Shown piece after piece: positions 7,540 through 15,519 of a DNA stretch of 40,491 nt. The stretch's first letter is position 1. Every line of letters starts with the position of its first letter. The DNA is from Enorma burkinafasonensis (lineage in GTDB: Bacteria; Actinomycetota; Coriobacteriia; Coriobacteriales; Coriobacteriaceae). Under the pieces are notes generated by a model. The model had not been told where the DNA came from and did no database searches. It was given only the letters and a program-made list of their open reading frames with translations. The DNA is taken from NCBI RefSeq assembly GCF_902150035.1, contig NZ_LR597513.1, positions 1 to 40,491 on the forward strand, in the 5' to 3' direction. A program made the position numbers and the translations under genes.

Positions 7540-8883
7540 TCACACCGCGGGTACCGTGGCGAGCACCTCGTCCGGTGCGGTGGCGGGCTCGCCGGTGAAG
7601 AAGCGCACGAACCGGTCGAGCTGGATGAGCGCCCACTCGAGCGGGCTCGGCGCGGTGACGCCCTCGGCGGTGACGAGATCGACCTCCGCGAGCGTTTCGT
7701 CGCCCTGCATGAGCGTGAGCGTCCCCGCATCGGCCCCGCGCTCGACGTCCCCGCTGAAGGTCGCGAGGTCGACCTCGAGCTCGAGCTCCCCCTCGAGGTC
7801 GAAGAAGCGCACGGTCGCCGTGGGGTCCGCGGCGACGATGTCGATCGTCTTGTCGGCCCAGTCGGAGGCGCCGGCGCGCGCGACCAGCGTCTCGCCCTCG
7901 GGCGTGGTGCGCGTGCCGTTCACGACGGGCACCGTGTGCGCGTGGGCATAGTACCAGTTGGCGAGCGCGAACGTGTCGGCCCAGCGGATGTCGCCATCCT
8001 CGCAGCCGAGCACCACGGTGTAGATCTCGTCCCCGTCGCGCGAGAACGCCCCCACGAAGCACGAGAGCGCCTCGTAGGTGCCGCCGGTCTTGCCGCCGAT
8101 GTTGCCCTGCTGGCCCAAGATCTCGTTGCGCTCGAGAAGCTCGATCTGGCGCTCGGCGCCGTCGGCGCCCGTGACGGTGATGACGTTGTCCGTGCTGGCC
8201 GAGATTGCGCGGAAGTCCTCGTTTCGCATGGCGTGCGCGAACATGATGGCGACGTCGCGCGCCGAGGCGTGCATCGCATCATCCTCCCACACCCCGAAAT
8301 CGAGGCCGTGGGGGTTGGTGAAGACGGCCTCCATGCCGAGCTCCGCCGCCTTGTCGTTCATCGCCCGGATGAAGGTCGCGTACGGGTCGGGGCTCGCGGG
8401 GTCGATCATCGCGCCCACCGAGCGCGCGATAGCCATCGCCGCGTCGTTGCCCGAGGGCATGAGCAGCGCCTTCAGGGCGGTGCCGAGCGTCATGGTGTCG
8501 CCCTCGCACAGGTGCGCGGTCGACTCGCCCACGGTCGCGGCCGCGTGGTCGACGGTGACGGTGTCGTCGAGCGCGGCGTGCTCGAGGGCGACGATGGCGG
8601 TCATGACCTTGGTGGTCGAGGCGATCTTGACCTGCGCGTCGGCGTCGCGCTCGAAGTAGACCTCGCCGTCGCTGCGCACGACGATGGCGTTGCGCGCGGA
8701 GATGTCGGGCAGGTCCGCGGCGGCAAGCGAGCGCTCGTCGGCGGTCTCGCCGCAGACGATGTCGCTGCCGCGGGTCTCGGCCCATGCGGCGGTCGGGAGC
8801 GCGAGGGCGAGGGCGGCCGCGAGCGCGCGCAGCGCGGCGGCGGGCAGATGGCGATGGCGACGGGTGGTGACAGATTCGGTCAC
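7540..8883 (-). CDS. D-alanyl-D-alanine carboxypeptidase (penicillin-binding protein, peptidase S11)
   Basis: Trims the terminal D-Ala from peptidoglycan pentapeptides outside the membrane. The GTG at 8883 is preceded by GGAGG at 9 bases and gives 447 residues. An Arg/His-rich n-region, an Ala/Leu core and AWA|ET (cleavage after residue 35) form a signal peptide. The three penicillin-binding motifs are present: STTK (Ser89, Lys92), SGN (144-146) and KTG in IGGKTGGTYEAL. The C-terminal part is an acidic beta-rich domain ending in a short amphipathic stretch (PLEWALIQLDRFVRFF) that could act as a membrane anchor, as in DacA-type proteins. It is divergent from the VanR-like regulator with a 222-base shared control region, suggesting it is a target of that system. 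Confidence 0.92.
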   Translation of the reverse strand: MTESVTTRRHRHLPAAALRALAAALALALPTAAWAETRGSDIVCGETADERSLAAADLPDISARNAIVVRSDGEVYFERDADAQVKIASTTKVMTAIVALEHAALDDTVTVDHAAATVGESTAHLCEGDTMTLGTALKALLMPSGNDAAMAIARSVGAMIDPASPDPYATFIRAMNDKAAELGMEAVFTNPHGLDFGVWEDDAMHASARDVAIMFAHAMRNEDFRAISASTDNVITVTGADGAERQIELLERNEILGQQGNIGGKTGGTYEALSCFVGAFSRDGDEIYTVVLGCEDGDIRWADTFALANWYYAHAHTVPVVNGTRTTPEGETLVARAGASDWADKTIDIVAADPTATVRFFDLEGELELEVDLATFSGDVERGADAGTLTLMQGDETLAEVDLVTAEGVTAPSPLEWALIQLDRFVRFFTGEPATAPDEVLATVPAV

Positions 8884-8937
8884 GGGGACCTCCGGGTGCG
8901 TTTGGGGTGCGTCTGGGCGGGCGGGGCCCGCAAGCAG

Positions 8938-8943
8938 ATTATA
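8938..8943 (-). promoter_or_regulatory. -10 promoter element for the carboxypeptidase gene
   Basis: Reads TATAAT on the minus strand, 54 bases before the GTG start. No clear -35 is present, which fits an activator-dependent promoter in the region shared with the divergent response-regulator gene. Confidence 0.5.
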
Positions 8944-9105
8944 CCGGCAGCGCGCGGCCGCATGCCCGTCCCCGCCCGGTTGAGGCGCTCCGCACGCCCG
9001 TGCGCACCCGCGCCGCCATCCATTAGTGAAGACTCCCTTAATCCCTTCTGAACAGGTAACGGGACGGTTTCGCTTGGGCATAATGTGACGGGGAAAGGAG
9101 CACAT

Positions 9106-9804
9106 GTGGAACCTCGTATCCTCGTCGTCGATGACGAGAAGACCATAACCGATCTCGTCGGCATCTACCTTCGCAACGAAGGCTACGACGTGACGCTCGC
9201 CTACAACGGCGCAGACGCCGCCCGCGCGATCCTCGCACGGGAATTCGACCTCGCGGTCCTGGACATCATGCTGCCCGACATCGACGGGTTCGAGCTTTTG
9301 CGTACCATCCGCGCCGAGCACACCTACCCGGTGATCATGCTCACCGCGCGCGACTCGCAGACCGACAAGATCGAGGGCCTGAGCCTGGGCGCCGACGACT
9401 ACGTGGTGAAGCCCTTCCGCCCGCTCGAGCTCGTCGCCCGCGTGAAGGCGCAGCTGCGCCGCTACACGAGCTATGGGAACCGCGAGAAGGCCGACGGGCC
9501 CGCGATCATCTCCATCAATGGGCTCGAGATCAACCCCGACGCCCATGCGGTGACGGTCGACGGCAAGCCGGTGCGCTGCACGCCGCTCGAGTACGCGATC
9601 TTGCTCTACCTGGCCGAGAACCAGGGGCGCGTGGTGCCGGTGGAGGACCTGTTCCGCGCGGTGTGGAAGGAGGAGTTCATGTCGAGCTCCAACAACACCG
9701 TGATGGTGCACATCAGGCACCTGCGCGAGAAGATCGGCGACGACGCGCAGAACCCGCGCTTCATCAAGAACATCTGGGGCGTGGGCTACACCATCGAGGC
9801 GTAG
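9106..9804 (+). CDS. OmpR/PhoB-family response regulator, VanR-like
   Basis: A 232-residue transcription regulator. The receiver domain starts with ILVVDDEKT, has the phospho-acceptor in VLDIMLPD (Asp53), and ends with LTARD and the conserved Lys in YVVKPF. A winged-helix DNA-binding domain follows (LEYAILLYLAENQGRVV, then NNTVMVHIRHLREKI and WGVGYTIE). The GTG at 9106 is chosen because AAAGGAG (9094-9100) precedes it; an in-frame GTG lies 21 bases upstream. Sequence style matches VanR/VncR regulators. The sensor kinase follows about 180 bases downstream and a D,D-carboxypeptidase is divergent, so a role in cell-wall stress is likely. Confidence 0.92.
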   Translation: MEPRILVVDDEKTITDLVGIYLRNEGYDVTLAYNGADAARAILAREFDLAVLDIMLPDIDGFELLRTIRAEHTYPVIMLTARDSQTDKIEGLSLGADDYVVKPFRPLELVARVKAQLRRYTSYGNREKADGPAIISINGLEINPDAHAVTVDGKPVRCTPLEYAILLYLAENQGRVVPVEDLFRAVWKEEFMSSSNNTVMVHIRHLREKIGDDAQNPRFIKNIWGVGYTIEA

Positions 9805-9892
9805 GCGCCCCGGCACCGCGGCGCGCGGAGCACGCAGGCCGTTCATCGCATCTTAAGCGTTTCTTCCCTACTGCCCTCGGCGAATCGTTACC

Positions 9893-9898
9893 TATACT
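9893..9898 (+). promoter_or_regulatory. Possible -10 element ahead of the VanS-like kinase
   Basis: TATACT, followed by a TTACC...GGTAA inverted repeat across 9889-9914. It suggests the kinase has its own promoter as well as read-through from the regulator gene. Confidence 0.35.
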
Positions 9899-9984
9899 TA
9901 ATTAACGGTAAGGATGACATTCACTGAGGCGGGCAGGGCCGTTTGCGCGAACCCGCCGTTCCACCGCTGGGGAGACGACGGAAC

Positions 9985-11403
9985 GTGAAGATCGGGGATA
10001 TCGTAGGGGACCGCGAGCCGCATGCGCCGGTGAACCCGTATGCGGGCATGTCGAGCGATCCGGGCCGCCGGCCGCATGCAGGCGGGCAGGACGCCCAAGG
10101 CGGGCAGCCGCGTGCGGACGGCGTGCCCGGCCAGCCTGCGACGCCCGCCGGCATGCCGCAGGGTGCGCCCGGCCCCATGCCCCCTGGGGACGATGGGTCC
10201 GGAGGCGGAGAGTTCCTCGAGCGCCTGGACGCCATCGCCGGCAGCCGCACGTGCTCGATGGTCGCCTTGGCGCTCGCGCTCCTCGTCATCGTGGGCACGG
10301 GCAACCTGCTGGTGTTCCTGGCGCTCCTCCTCGGCGGCTTTCTGCTCATCGACCGCTTCGAGACCGTGCGCCGCTGCGTGGTGCTCGGCGGCGTCTCGTG
10401 GCTCGCCGTCGTCCTTCTGGGCAGGTTCATCGAACGCAGCGTTCCCGGCCGCATGTTCGTGGAGCTCGACTACCTCTTCATGTTCTGCGGCTTCCTCTTC
10501 GGGGTCGCGATCTGCGCGTCGTTCTTCGCGGGGCGCGCGATGTACTGGCACGGCTACGCCGCCGGCCAGGAGGAGGCCGACGGGGCCATCGCGGCGCACA
10601 TCGTGGGCAGGCTCATCGACCACCCGGACGACTGGGAGGGCCTGGACGGCGACTACCTCGAGGTCGAGAGCGCCATCAACCGCGTGCGCGAGCGCCAGCG
10701 CCTGGCCGAGCAGGCCCTGCGCGACGAGGCCCGCCGCAAGGACGACCTGGTGACCTACCTCGCGCACGACCTCAAGACCCCGCTCGCGAGCGTGGTGGGC
10801 TACCTGTCGCTGCTCGACGAGGCTCCCGACCTGCCGACCGAGCAGCGCGCCCGCTTCGTGGGCATCACGCTCGACAAGGCGCACCGTCTGGACGCGCTCA
10901 TCGAGGAGTTCTTCGACATCACGCGCTTCGACTTCCACGACATCGTGCTCACCCGCGGCTACGTCGACTTGAGCTTCATGCTCGGGCAGGTGGTGGACGA
11001 GTTCTACCCCGCGCTCGAGGAGCAGCGCAAGCGGGCGGTCGTCGACGCGCCCGAGGGCCTCACCGCGCTCATCGACGGCGACAAGATGGCGCGCGTGTTC
11101 AACAACGTGATGAAGAACGCCATCGCCTACAGCTACGAGGGCTCGACCATCCGCGTGTCAGCCGAGCGGCGCGACCAGACGGTCGAGATCAGGTTCGAGA
11201 ACCAGGGCGACCCCATCCCCAAGCCCAAGCTGCAGGTGATCTTCGAGAAGTTCTACCGGCTCGACGCGGCGCGCGCGACGGACCGCGGCGGGGCGGGGCT
11301 GGGGCTCGCCATCGCCAAGGAGATCGTGACCGCGCACGGCGGCACCATCGAGTGCGACTCGACGCCGGAGCGCACGGTGTTCACCATCGTGGTGCCTGCG
11401 TGA
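9985..11403 (+). CDS. Sensor histidine kinase, VanS-like
   Basis: Membrane kinase of 472 residues. An unusual cytosolic N-terminal tail of about 70 residues is rich in Pro, Gly and Ala. Three or four close hydrophobic segments follow (around VALALALLVIVGTG, VFLALLLGGFLL, GGVSWLAVVLLG and YLFMFCGFLFGVAICASFF) with almost no extracellular loop. The H-box is LAHDLKTPL with the phospho-His at 261, followed by GYLSLLDEAPDLP as in VanS. The N-box is VMKNAIAYS and the G-box is GGAGLGLAIAKEI. With so little extracellular sequence, it probably senses within the membrane. The start is taken as GTG 9985 (GGGGAG at 9969-9974); an upstream in-frame TTG at 9943 is less likely. Confidence 0.9.
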   Translation: MKIGDIVGDREPHAPVNPYAGMSSDPGRRPHAGGQDAQGGQPRADGVPGQPATPAGMPQGAPGPMPPGDDGSGGGEFLERLDAIAGSRTCSMVALALALLVIVGTGNLLVFLALLLGGFLLIDRFETVRRCVVLGGVSWLAVVLLGRFIERSVPGRMFVELDYLFMFCGFLFGVAICASFFAGRAMYWHGYAAGQEEADGAIAAHIVGRLIDHPDDWEGLDGDYLEVESAINRVRERQRLAEQALRDEARRKDDLVTYLAHDLKTPLASVVGYLSLLDEAPDLPTEQRARFVGITLDKAHRLDALIEEFFDITRFDFHDIVLTRGYVDLSFMLGQVVDEFYPALEEQRKRAVVDAPEGLTALIDGDKMARVFNNVMKNAIAYSYEGSTIRVSAERRDQTVEIRFENQGDPIPKPKLQVIFEKFYRLDAARATDRGGAGLGLAIAKEIVTAHGGTIECDSTPERTVFTIVVPA

Positions 11404-11510
11404 GAGCATGCCCGCGGCCATGCGGCGCCCGGGTGCCACGTGACCCGGTGACCAGCGACTTTACCGTTTCTTGACATTGCCCTTTCGCCTTATTGAACCT
11501 TGACGCGTAG

Positions 11511-11516
11511 TATAGA
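11511..11516 (+). promoter_or_regulatory. Possible -10 element ahead of the PhoB-like regulator
   Basis: TATAGA in the context GTAGTATAGACT, about 115 bases before the start. TTGAAC and TTGACG lie nearby but at wrong spacing for a -35, which suggests activator dependence. Confidence 0.4.
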
Positions 11517-11629
11517 CTCGGCATATTGGAACCAGAGGGCACGCACCGCCCCGTGGGACCGGGCATCCGGCCCCGCGCGCGACGGGCGCCCCCCAAAGGC
11601 ACCGCCATCGGGTTGGAGTGACGCGAGCT

Positions 11630-12322
11630 GTGATCTACTACGTCGAAGATGACGACAACATCCGCGGCCTCACGCTGTACGCCCTGCACCAGCAGGGTAT
11701 CGAGGCCGAGGGCTTCTCGTGCGACAGCGAGTTCAAGGCCGCCGTGGCGCGCCGCGTGCCCGATGCCGTGCTGCTGGACATCATGCTGCCCGACACCGAC
11801 GGCCTCGAGATCTTGCGCCGCCTGCGCACCGACCAGGAGACCGCGACGGTGCCTATCATGATGCTTACCGCCAAGGACACCGAGCTCGACAAGGTGGTCG
11901 CGCTCGACGGCGGCGCCGACGACTACCTCACCAAGCCGTTCAGCCTGATGGAGCTCACGAGCCGCTGCCGGGCGCTTCTGCGCCGCGGCGGCATGATCAA
12001 GAAGACGACCGACATCCTCTCCTTCTGCGGCATCGTGCTCTCGCCGAGCCACCGCGAGGTGACCGTCGACGGCCAGCCCGTCAAGCTCACCCTGCGCGAG
12101 TTCGACCTCCTGGAGTACCTCATGCGCAAGCCCGGCGTGGTGTTCAGCCGCGAGGCGCTGCTGCAGAGCGTGTGGGGCTGGGACTTCGACGGCGGCTCGC
12201 GCACGGTGGACGTGCACGTGCAGACGCTGCGCCAGAAGCTCGGCGACCGCTCGGGCTGCATCGAGACGGTGCGCGGCGTGGGGTACCGCTTCGCGGACCG
12301 CGCCGCCGACCAGGGCGCGTAG
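11630..12322 (+). CDS. OmpR/PhoB-family response regulator, PhoB/PhoP-like
   Basis: A receiver plus winged-helix regulator of 230 residues from GTG 11630. The receiver has YYVEDDDNIRGL at the start, LLDIMLPDTDG with phospho-acceptor Asp50, MLTAKD and the Lys in YLTKPFS. The DNA-binding domain shows LTLREFDLLEYLM, VFSREALLQSVWGWDF and RTVDVHVQTLRQKLGD, ending in VRGVGYRF, close to PhoB/PhoP. GTG 11630 is preferred over GTG 11618 because the only ribosome-binding site (GGAG, 11615-11618) overlaps the latter. The partner kinase follows after 15 bases. Phosphate sensing is a family-based guess; no pst genes are in the window. Confidence 0.9.
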   Translation: MIYYVEDDDNIRGLTLYALHQQGIEAEGFSCDSEFKAAVARRVPDAVLLDIMLPDTDGLEILRRLRTDQETATVPIMMLTAKDTELDKVVALDGGADDYLTKPFSLMELTSRCRALLRRGGMIKKTTDILSFCGIVLSPSHREVTVDGQPVKLTLREFDLLEYLMRKPGVVFSREALLQSVWGWDFDGGSRTVDVHVQTLRQKLGDRSGCIETVRGVGYRFADRAADQGA

Positions 12323-12337
12323 CGGCGGACCGGCCCC

Positions 12338-13768
12338 ATGAGCCCCATCGGCAGCAAACGCTCGCTCTTCAGGCGCGTTTTCGGGACCATCTTCGTCGTG
12401 GCGGTGGTCGTGGTCGTCGTCCTCACGGCGGCGGGCACCGCCTACCTGCAGCGCAACCTCGCCGACGTGACGCGCGCCGAGCTCCACGACGAGGCCGCGT
12501 TCATGGCCTCCGCCCTGAACCGGACCGAGGACGACGTCGCCACGATCGAGAGCCTCTCGCTCCAGGGCAAGCGCGTGACGCTCATCGCCCCCGACGGGAC
12601 CGTCGTCTACGACAGCGAGGAACCCGCCGCCCAGATGGAGAACCACGCCGGCCGCCCCGAGGTCGCCGCCGCCCTCGCGCAGGGCCAGGGCGCCTCCGAG
12701 CGTGCGAGCTCGACTTTGGGCGAAGTGATGCTCTACCAGGCGGTCCGCCTCGACGACGGCATGGTGGTGCGCCTCGCGCAGGAGCAGGACGGCTTTTTGA
12801 GCGTGCTCGTGTCGCTCGCCGTGCCGCTGGTGCTGCTCGCCGCGGTGCTGCTCGCGATCTCGTTCGCCACGGCCCGCCGCGCGGCGCGCGCCATCATCGC
12901 GCCCCTGCTCGACGTCGACCTCGACCACCCGCGTCGCAACAACGACACCGTCTACGCGGAGATGATGCCCATGCTCGACCGCATCGAGAGCCAGCGCCAG
13001 GAGCTCAAGCAGCAGATGCGCGCGCTCGCCGACAACGACCGCATGCGCCGCGAGTTCACCGCCAACATCACGCACGAGCTCAAGACGCCGCTCACCACGA
13101 TCTCGGGCTACGCCGAGCTCATCGCCGGCGGGATGGTGGCCGACGAGGCGGACCTGCGCGATTTCGGCGGCCGCATCCACCGGGAGGCCGGCCGGCTCAC
13201 CGCGCTCGTGAACGACATCCTGACGCTCTCCAACCTCGACGAGGCGGAGCGCTCGGACATCGACGGCGCCGACGCCACCGCGTCGGTCCTGGGCTCGGTC
13301 GAGCCGGTGGACCTGCCGCGCATGCTCGAGTCGATCCAGCAGCGCCTGGAGCAGATGGCCGCGCGCAGCGAGGTGACCCTTGTGGTCGAGGCCGAGCCCG
13401 CGATGGTGCTCGGCGTGCCGCGCCTGCTCGACGAGCTGGCCTACAACCTGGCGAGCAACGGCATCCGCTACAACCTGCCCCAGGGCACGGTCACGCTCAA
13501 GTGCGGCGTGGATGCCGAGGACCACCCCTACATCCAGGTGATCGACACGGGCATCGGCATCGCGCCGGAGGAGCAGGGCAAGGTCTTCGAGCGGTTCTAC
13601 CGCGTGGACAAGAGCCGCAGCAAGGCGCGCGGAGGCACGGGCCTGGGGCTCGCCATCGTGAAGCACGCCGCGGTGTTCCACGGCGCGACCATCGACATGG
13701 CGAGCGAGCTCGGCATGGGGACCTGCATCACGGTGACGTTCCCCGTGCAGGACCTGCCCGAGATGTAG
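12338..13768 (+). CDS. Sensor histidine kinase, PhoR-like
   Basis: A 476-residue two-transmembrane kinase. TM1 (about residues 15-32) contains VVAVVVVVVLTAAGT, followed by an extracytoplasmic sensor of about 110 residues with a PAS-like TLIAPDGTVVYDSEE segment. TM2 (around 150-170) is VSLAVPLVLLAAVLLAIS. A linker leads to the H-box ITHELKTPL (His246), an N-box DELAYNLASNGIRYN, IDTGIGIAPEE, an F-box VFERFYRVDKSR and a G-box GGTGLGLAIVKH. The layout is that of PhoR. It is co-transcribed with the regulator just upstream. Confidence 0.92.
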   Translation: MSPIGSKRSLFRRVFGTIFVVAVVVVVVLTAAGTAYLQRNLADVTRAELHDEAAFMASALNRTEDDVATIESLSLQGKRVTLIAPDGTVVYDSEEPAAQMENHAGRPEVAAALAQGQGASERASSTLGEVMLYQAVRLDDGMVVRLAQEQDGFLSVLVSLAVPLVLLAAVLLAISFATARRAARAIIAPLLDVDLDHPRRNNDTVYAEMMPMLDRIESQRQELKQQMRALADNDRMRREFTANITHELKTPLTTISGYAELIAGGMVADEADLRDFGGRIHREAGRLTALVNDILTLSNLDEAERSDIDGADATASVLGSVEPVDLPRMLESIQQRLEQMAARSEVTLVVEAEPAMVLGVPRLLDELAYNLASNGIRYNLPQGTVTLKCGVDAEDHPYIQVIDTGIGIAPEEQGKVFERFYRVDKSRSKARGGTGLGLAIVKHAAVFHGATIDMASELGMGTCITVTFPVQDLPEM

Positions 13769-13802
13769 GGGCGCCGGGGCGGCTCCCGTCTACGATGCGC
13801 GA

Positions 13803-13838
13803 TGGAAAAGCGGGGAGACGGCATGCCGCCTCCCCGCT
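13803..13838 (-). terminator. Rho-independent terminator of the aminotransferase gene
   Basis: AGCGGGGAG (13809-13817) pairs with CTCCCCGCT (13830-13838); the intervening bases contain GGCATGCC. On the minus strand the stem is followed by TTTTCC, so it terminates the aminotransferase transcript and may also stop the opposing kinase transcript. Confidence 0.75.
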
Positions 13839-13882
13839 CGCTGTCTGTTCCGCCGCAGCGGCGGGCCCGGCCGGATGGCCCG

Positions 13883-15013
13883 CTATTCCAACGTGCGCAG
13901 GTAGCTCGAGATTGCGGCGAGCCCGCGCTTGAGGTCCTCGACGTTGTCGGAGTAGGCGTACCCGATGCGCATGCTCTTCGGCTCCTCGAAGCAGTCACCC
14001 GGGGTGACGAGCGCGCCGGAGCGCTTGATCATGTCGATGCAGAACGTGTAGGAGTCGATGTCGTAGTCGTAGTAGACGAGCGCCGTGGTGCCGGCCTCGG
14101 GCTTCACGAACGAGAGGTGCGGCTCGCTTGCCACCCACTCCTCGAGGGCGGCGAGGTTCTGGCGCACGATGCGGCGGCTGCGCTCGAGGATCTTGTCGGC
14201 GTTGGCGAGCGCGAGCGCCGCGACCGCTTCGTCGAACATGCCGCAGGAGATGAGGTTGTAGTCGCGGTGCGACAGCAGGTCGTGCCGGAGCTCGGCGCTC
14301 TTGGTGATGCACCAGCCCAGGCGGATGCCCGCGAGCGACCAGACCTTGGACATCGACGAGGTCACGACGGCCTTGTCGTAGAGGTCGATGGCGGACTCGG
14401 GGTAGACGTCGTCCTGCGTGAGCAGGCGGTAGACCTCGTCGCACACGAGCCAGGCGTCATGCTTGCGGGCGATCTCGACGATGGTCTCGAGCTCCTCGGC
14501 CGTGAGCAGCGCGCCGGTGGGGTTGTCGGGGTTGTTGATGCAGATGGCCTTGGTGTCGTCGGTCACGAGCGCCTCGAGCTCGGCGGGGTCCACGTGGTAG
14601 TGCTTCGCCGGGTCGAGGTGCATGATGTCGACCTTCGCGCCGCACATCTCGGGGATGGAGTAGAGCTGCTGGTAGGTGGGCATGATCGAGACCACGTGGT
14701 CGCCGGGTGCGATGAGCGTGGTCAGCACGAGCGAGTTGGCGCCCGTGGCGCCGTGGGTGGGGATGATGTGCCCGGGCTCGACCGTGCGGTAGAGCTTCGC
14801 CACGCCCTCGAGGAACGCGGGGCTGCCCTCGATGTCGCCGTAGGTGAAGCGCCGGCTCGAGATCGCGCCGTAGAACTCCTGCGGGTCGGTGCCGCAGAGC
14901 TCGAAAAGCTCGTTGAGGCTCAGCGAGTAGACGCAGGTCTCGGCGACGTTGTACGTGCACTTGGTCTCCCAGGCGTTCATCCACTGCTCGACGCCGAAGT
15001 CCTCGATCTTCAT
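13883..15013 (-). CDS. Class I/II pyridoxal-phosphate aminotransferase
   Basis: A fold-type I PLP enzyme of 376 residues. The Schiff-base lysine is in SSMSKVWSLAGIRLGW (Lys223). Other PLP contacts are NNPDNPTG (160-167), CDEVYR (Asp192) and the HGATGANS loop near residue 87. The N-terminal MKIEDFGVEQWMN followed by NVAETCVYSL is shared by a set of clostridial and actinobacterial class I/II aminotransferases related to capreomycidine-synthase-like proteins. The substrate cannot be read from the sequence. The ATG has GGAGA 7 bases upstream. It is transcribed away from the amide-hydrolase gene across a 506-base region full of dyads. Confidence 0.88.
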   Translation of the reverse strand: MKIEDFGVEQWMNAWETKCTYNVAETCVYSLSLNELFELCGTDPQEFYGAISSRRFTYGDIEGSPAFLEGVAKLYRTVEPGHIIPTHGATGANSLVLTTLIAPGDHVVSIMPTYQQLYSIPEMCGAKVDIMHLDPAKHYHVDPAELEALVTDDTKAICINNPDNPTGALLTAEELETIVEIARKHDAWLVCDEVYRLLTQDDVYPESAIDLYDKAVVTSSMSKVWSLAGIRLGWCITKSAELRHDLLSHRDYNLISCGMFDEAVAALALANADKILERSRRIVRQNLAALEEWVASEPHLSFVKPEAGTTALVYYDYDIDSYTFCIDMIKRSGALVTPGDCFEEPKSMRIGYAYSDNVEDLKRGLAAISSYLRTLE

Positions 15014-15136
15014 AGGTGTCTCCTTCCGCCCGGTGGCCGTACCGGTTGCGCGCCCTACTCCGTTGATTATGCCTGAAGGGAGGTGTCCCATGGCTTCGCG
15101 GCCGGTTTTTCGGCTCGCCCGCCCAATTTTGGCAGT

Positions 15137-15306
15137 CCAGTTCAGATATGAACGATTTGCCGGGCGCATGAGCGCCTGTCGCCCCCCCATATCGCTGCTC
15201 CGGGTCGGCGGCGCGCGGGCGCGCGCGACAAAAGCCCAGGATTCACTCGCCTGAGACCATGGGGGTCCCGCCATCCCGACAGCGCAATCGTTCATATCTG
15301 AACTGG
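15137..15306. repeat. 170-bp element bounded by perfect 21-bp inverted repeats
   Basis: Positions 15137-15157 and 15286-15306 are exact reverse complements. Each arm itself contains the dyad GTTCA-GATA-TGAAC. Similarity continues imperfectly outward for another 10-20 bases on both sides. It could be two copies of an operator inverted relative to each other, or the termini of a miniature element. Confidence 0.65.
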
Positions 15307-15434
15307 GCGGCCATAAAACCGCTCCAATCGATTCAATTCGAGGACTCGAGGGCTCCGCGCGGGCAGGATGGCGCCGCGACGGGCGGCGCGCTCCACGAAT
15401 CGCCCAGCCTGCCATGGATCCCGACCCGCTCGAT

Positions 15435-15459
15435 TTGACGTTTATATAAAGAACGTCAA
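15435..15459. promoter_or_regulatory. Dyad operator overlapping the likely amide-hydrolase promoter
   Basis: TTGACGTT (15435-15442) and AACGTCAA (15452-15459) are perfect inverted repeats around a 9-base spacer that contains the AT-rich TATATAAAG. A regulator bound here would cover the probable -10 of the downstream gene, implying repression. Confidence 0.6.
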
Positions 15460-15519
15460 CAAAACACCTCATCTTTGCTAGCATGATGCGCCGTTGTGTT
15501 GTCTGAGAAAGGGGGAGCT

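Larger units (their letters stand above)
15014..15519. other. 506-base divergent control region
   Basis: Lies between the aminotransferase (-) and the amide hydrolase (+). It holds no convincing gene. It contains a 21-bp inverted repeat pair (15137-15157 / 15286-15306), a GC-rich core with a CGCGCGCGGG-like tract, a TTGACGTT dyad overlapping TATATAAAG near 15443, and a minus-strand CATAAT at 15066-15071 that could be the aminotransferase -10. Confidence 0.6.

Noticed and set aside
9106-11403. Vancomycin resistance cluster
   Set aside because: Only the regulator and kinase resemble VanR/VanS; no ligase, dehydrogenase or dipeptidase genes are present.
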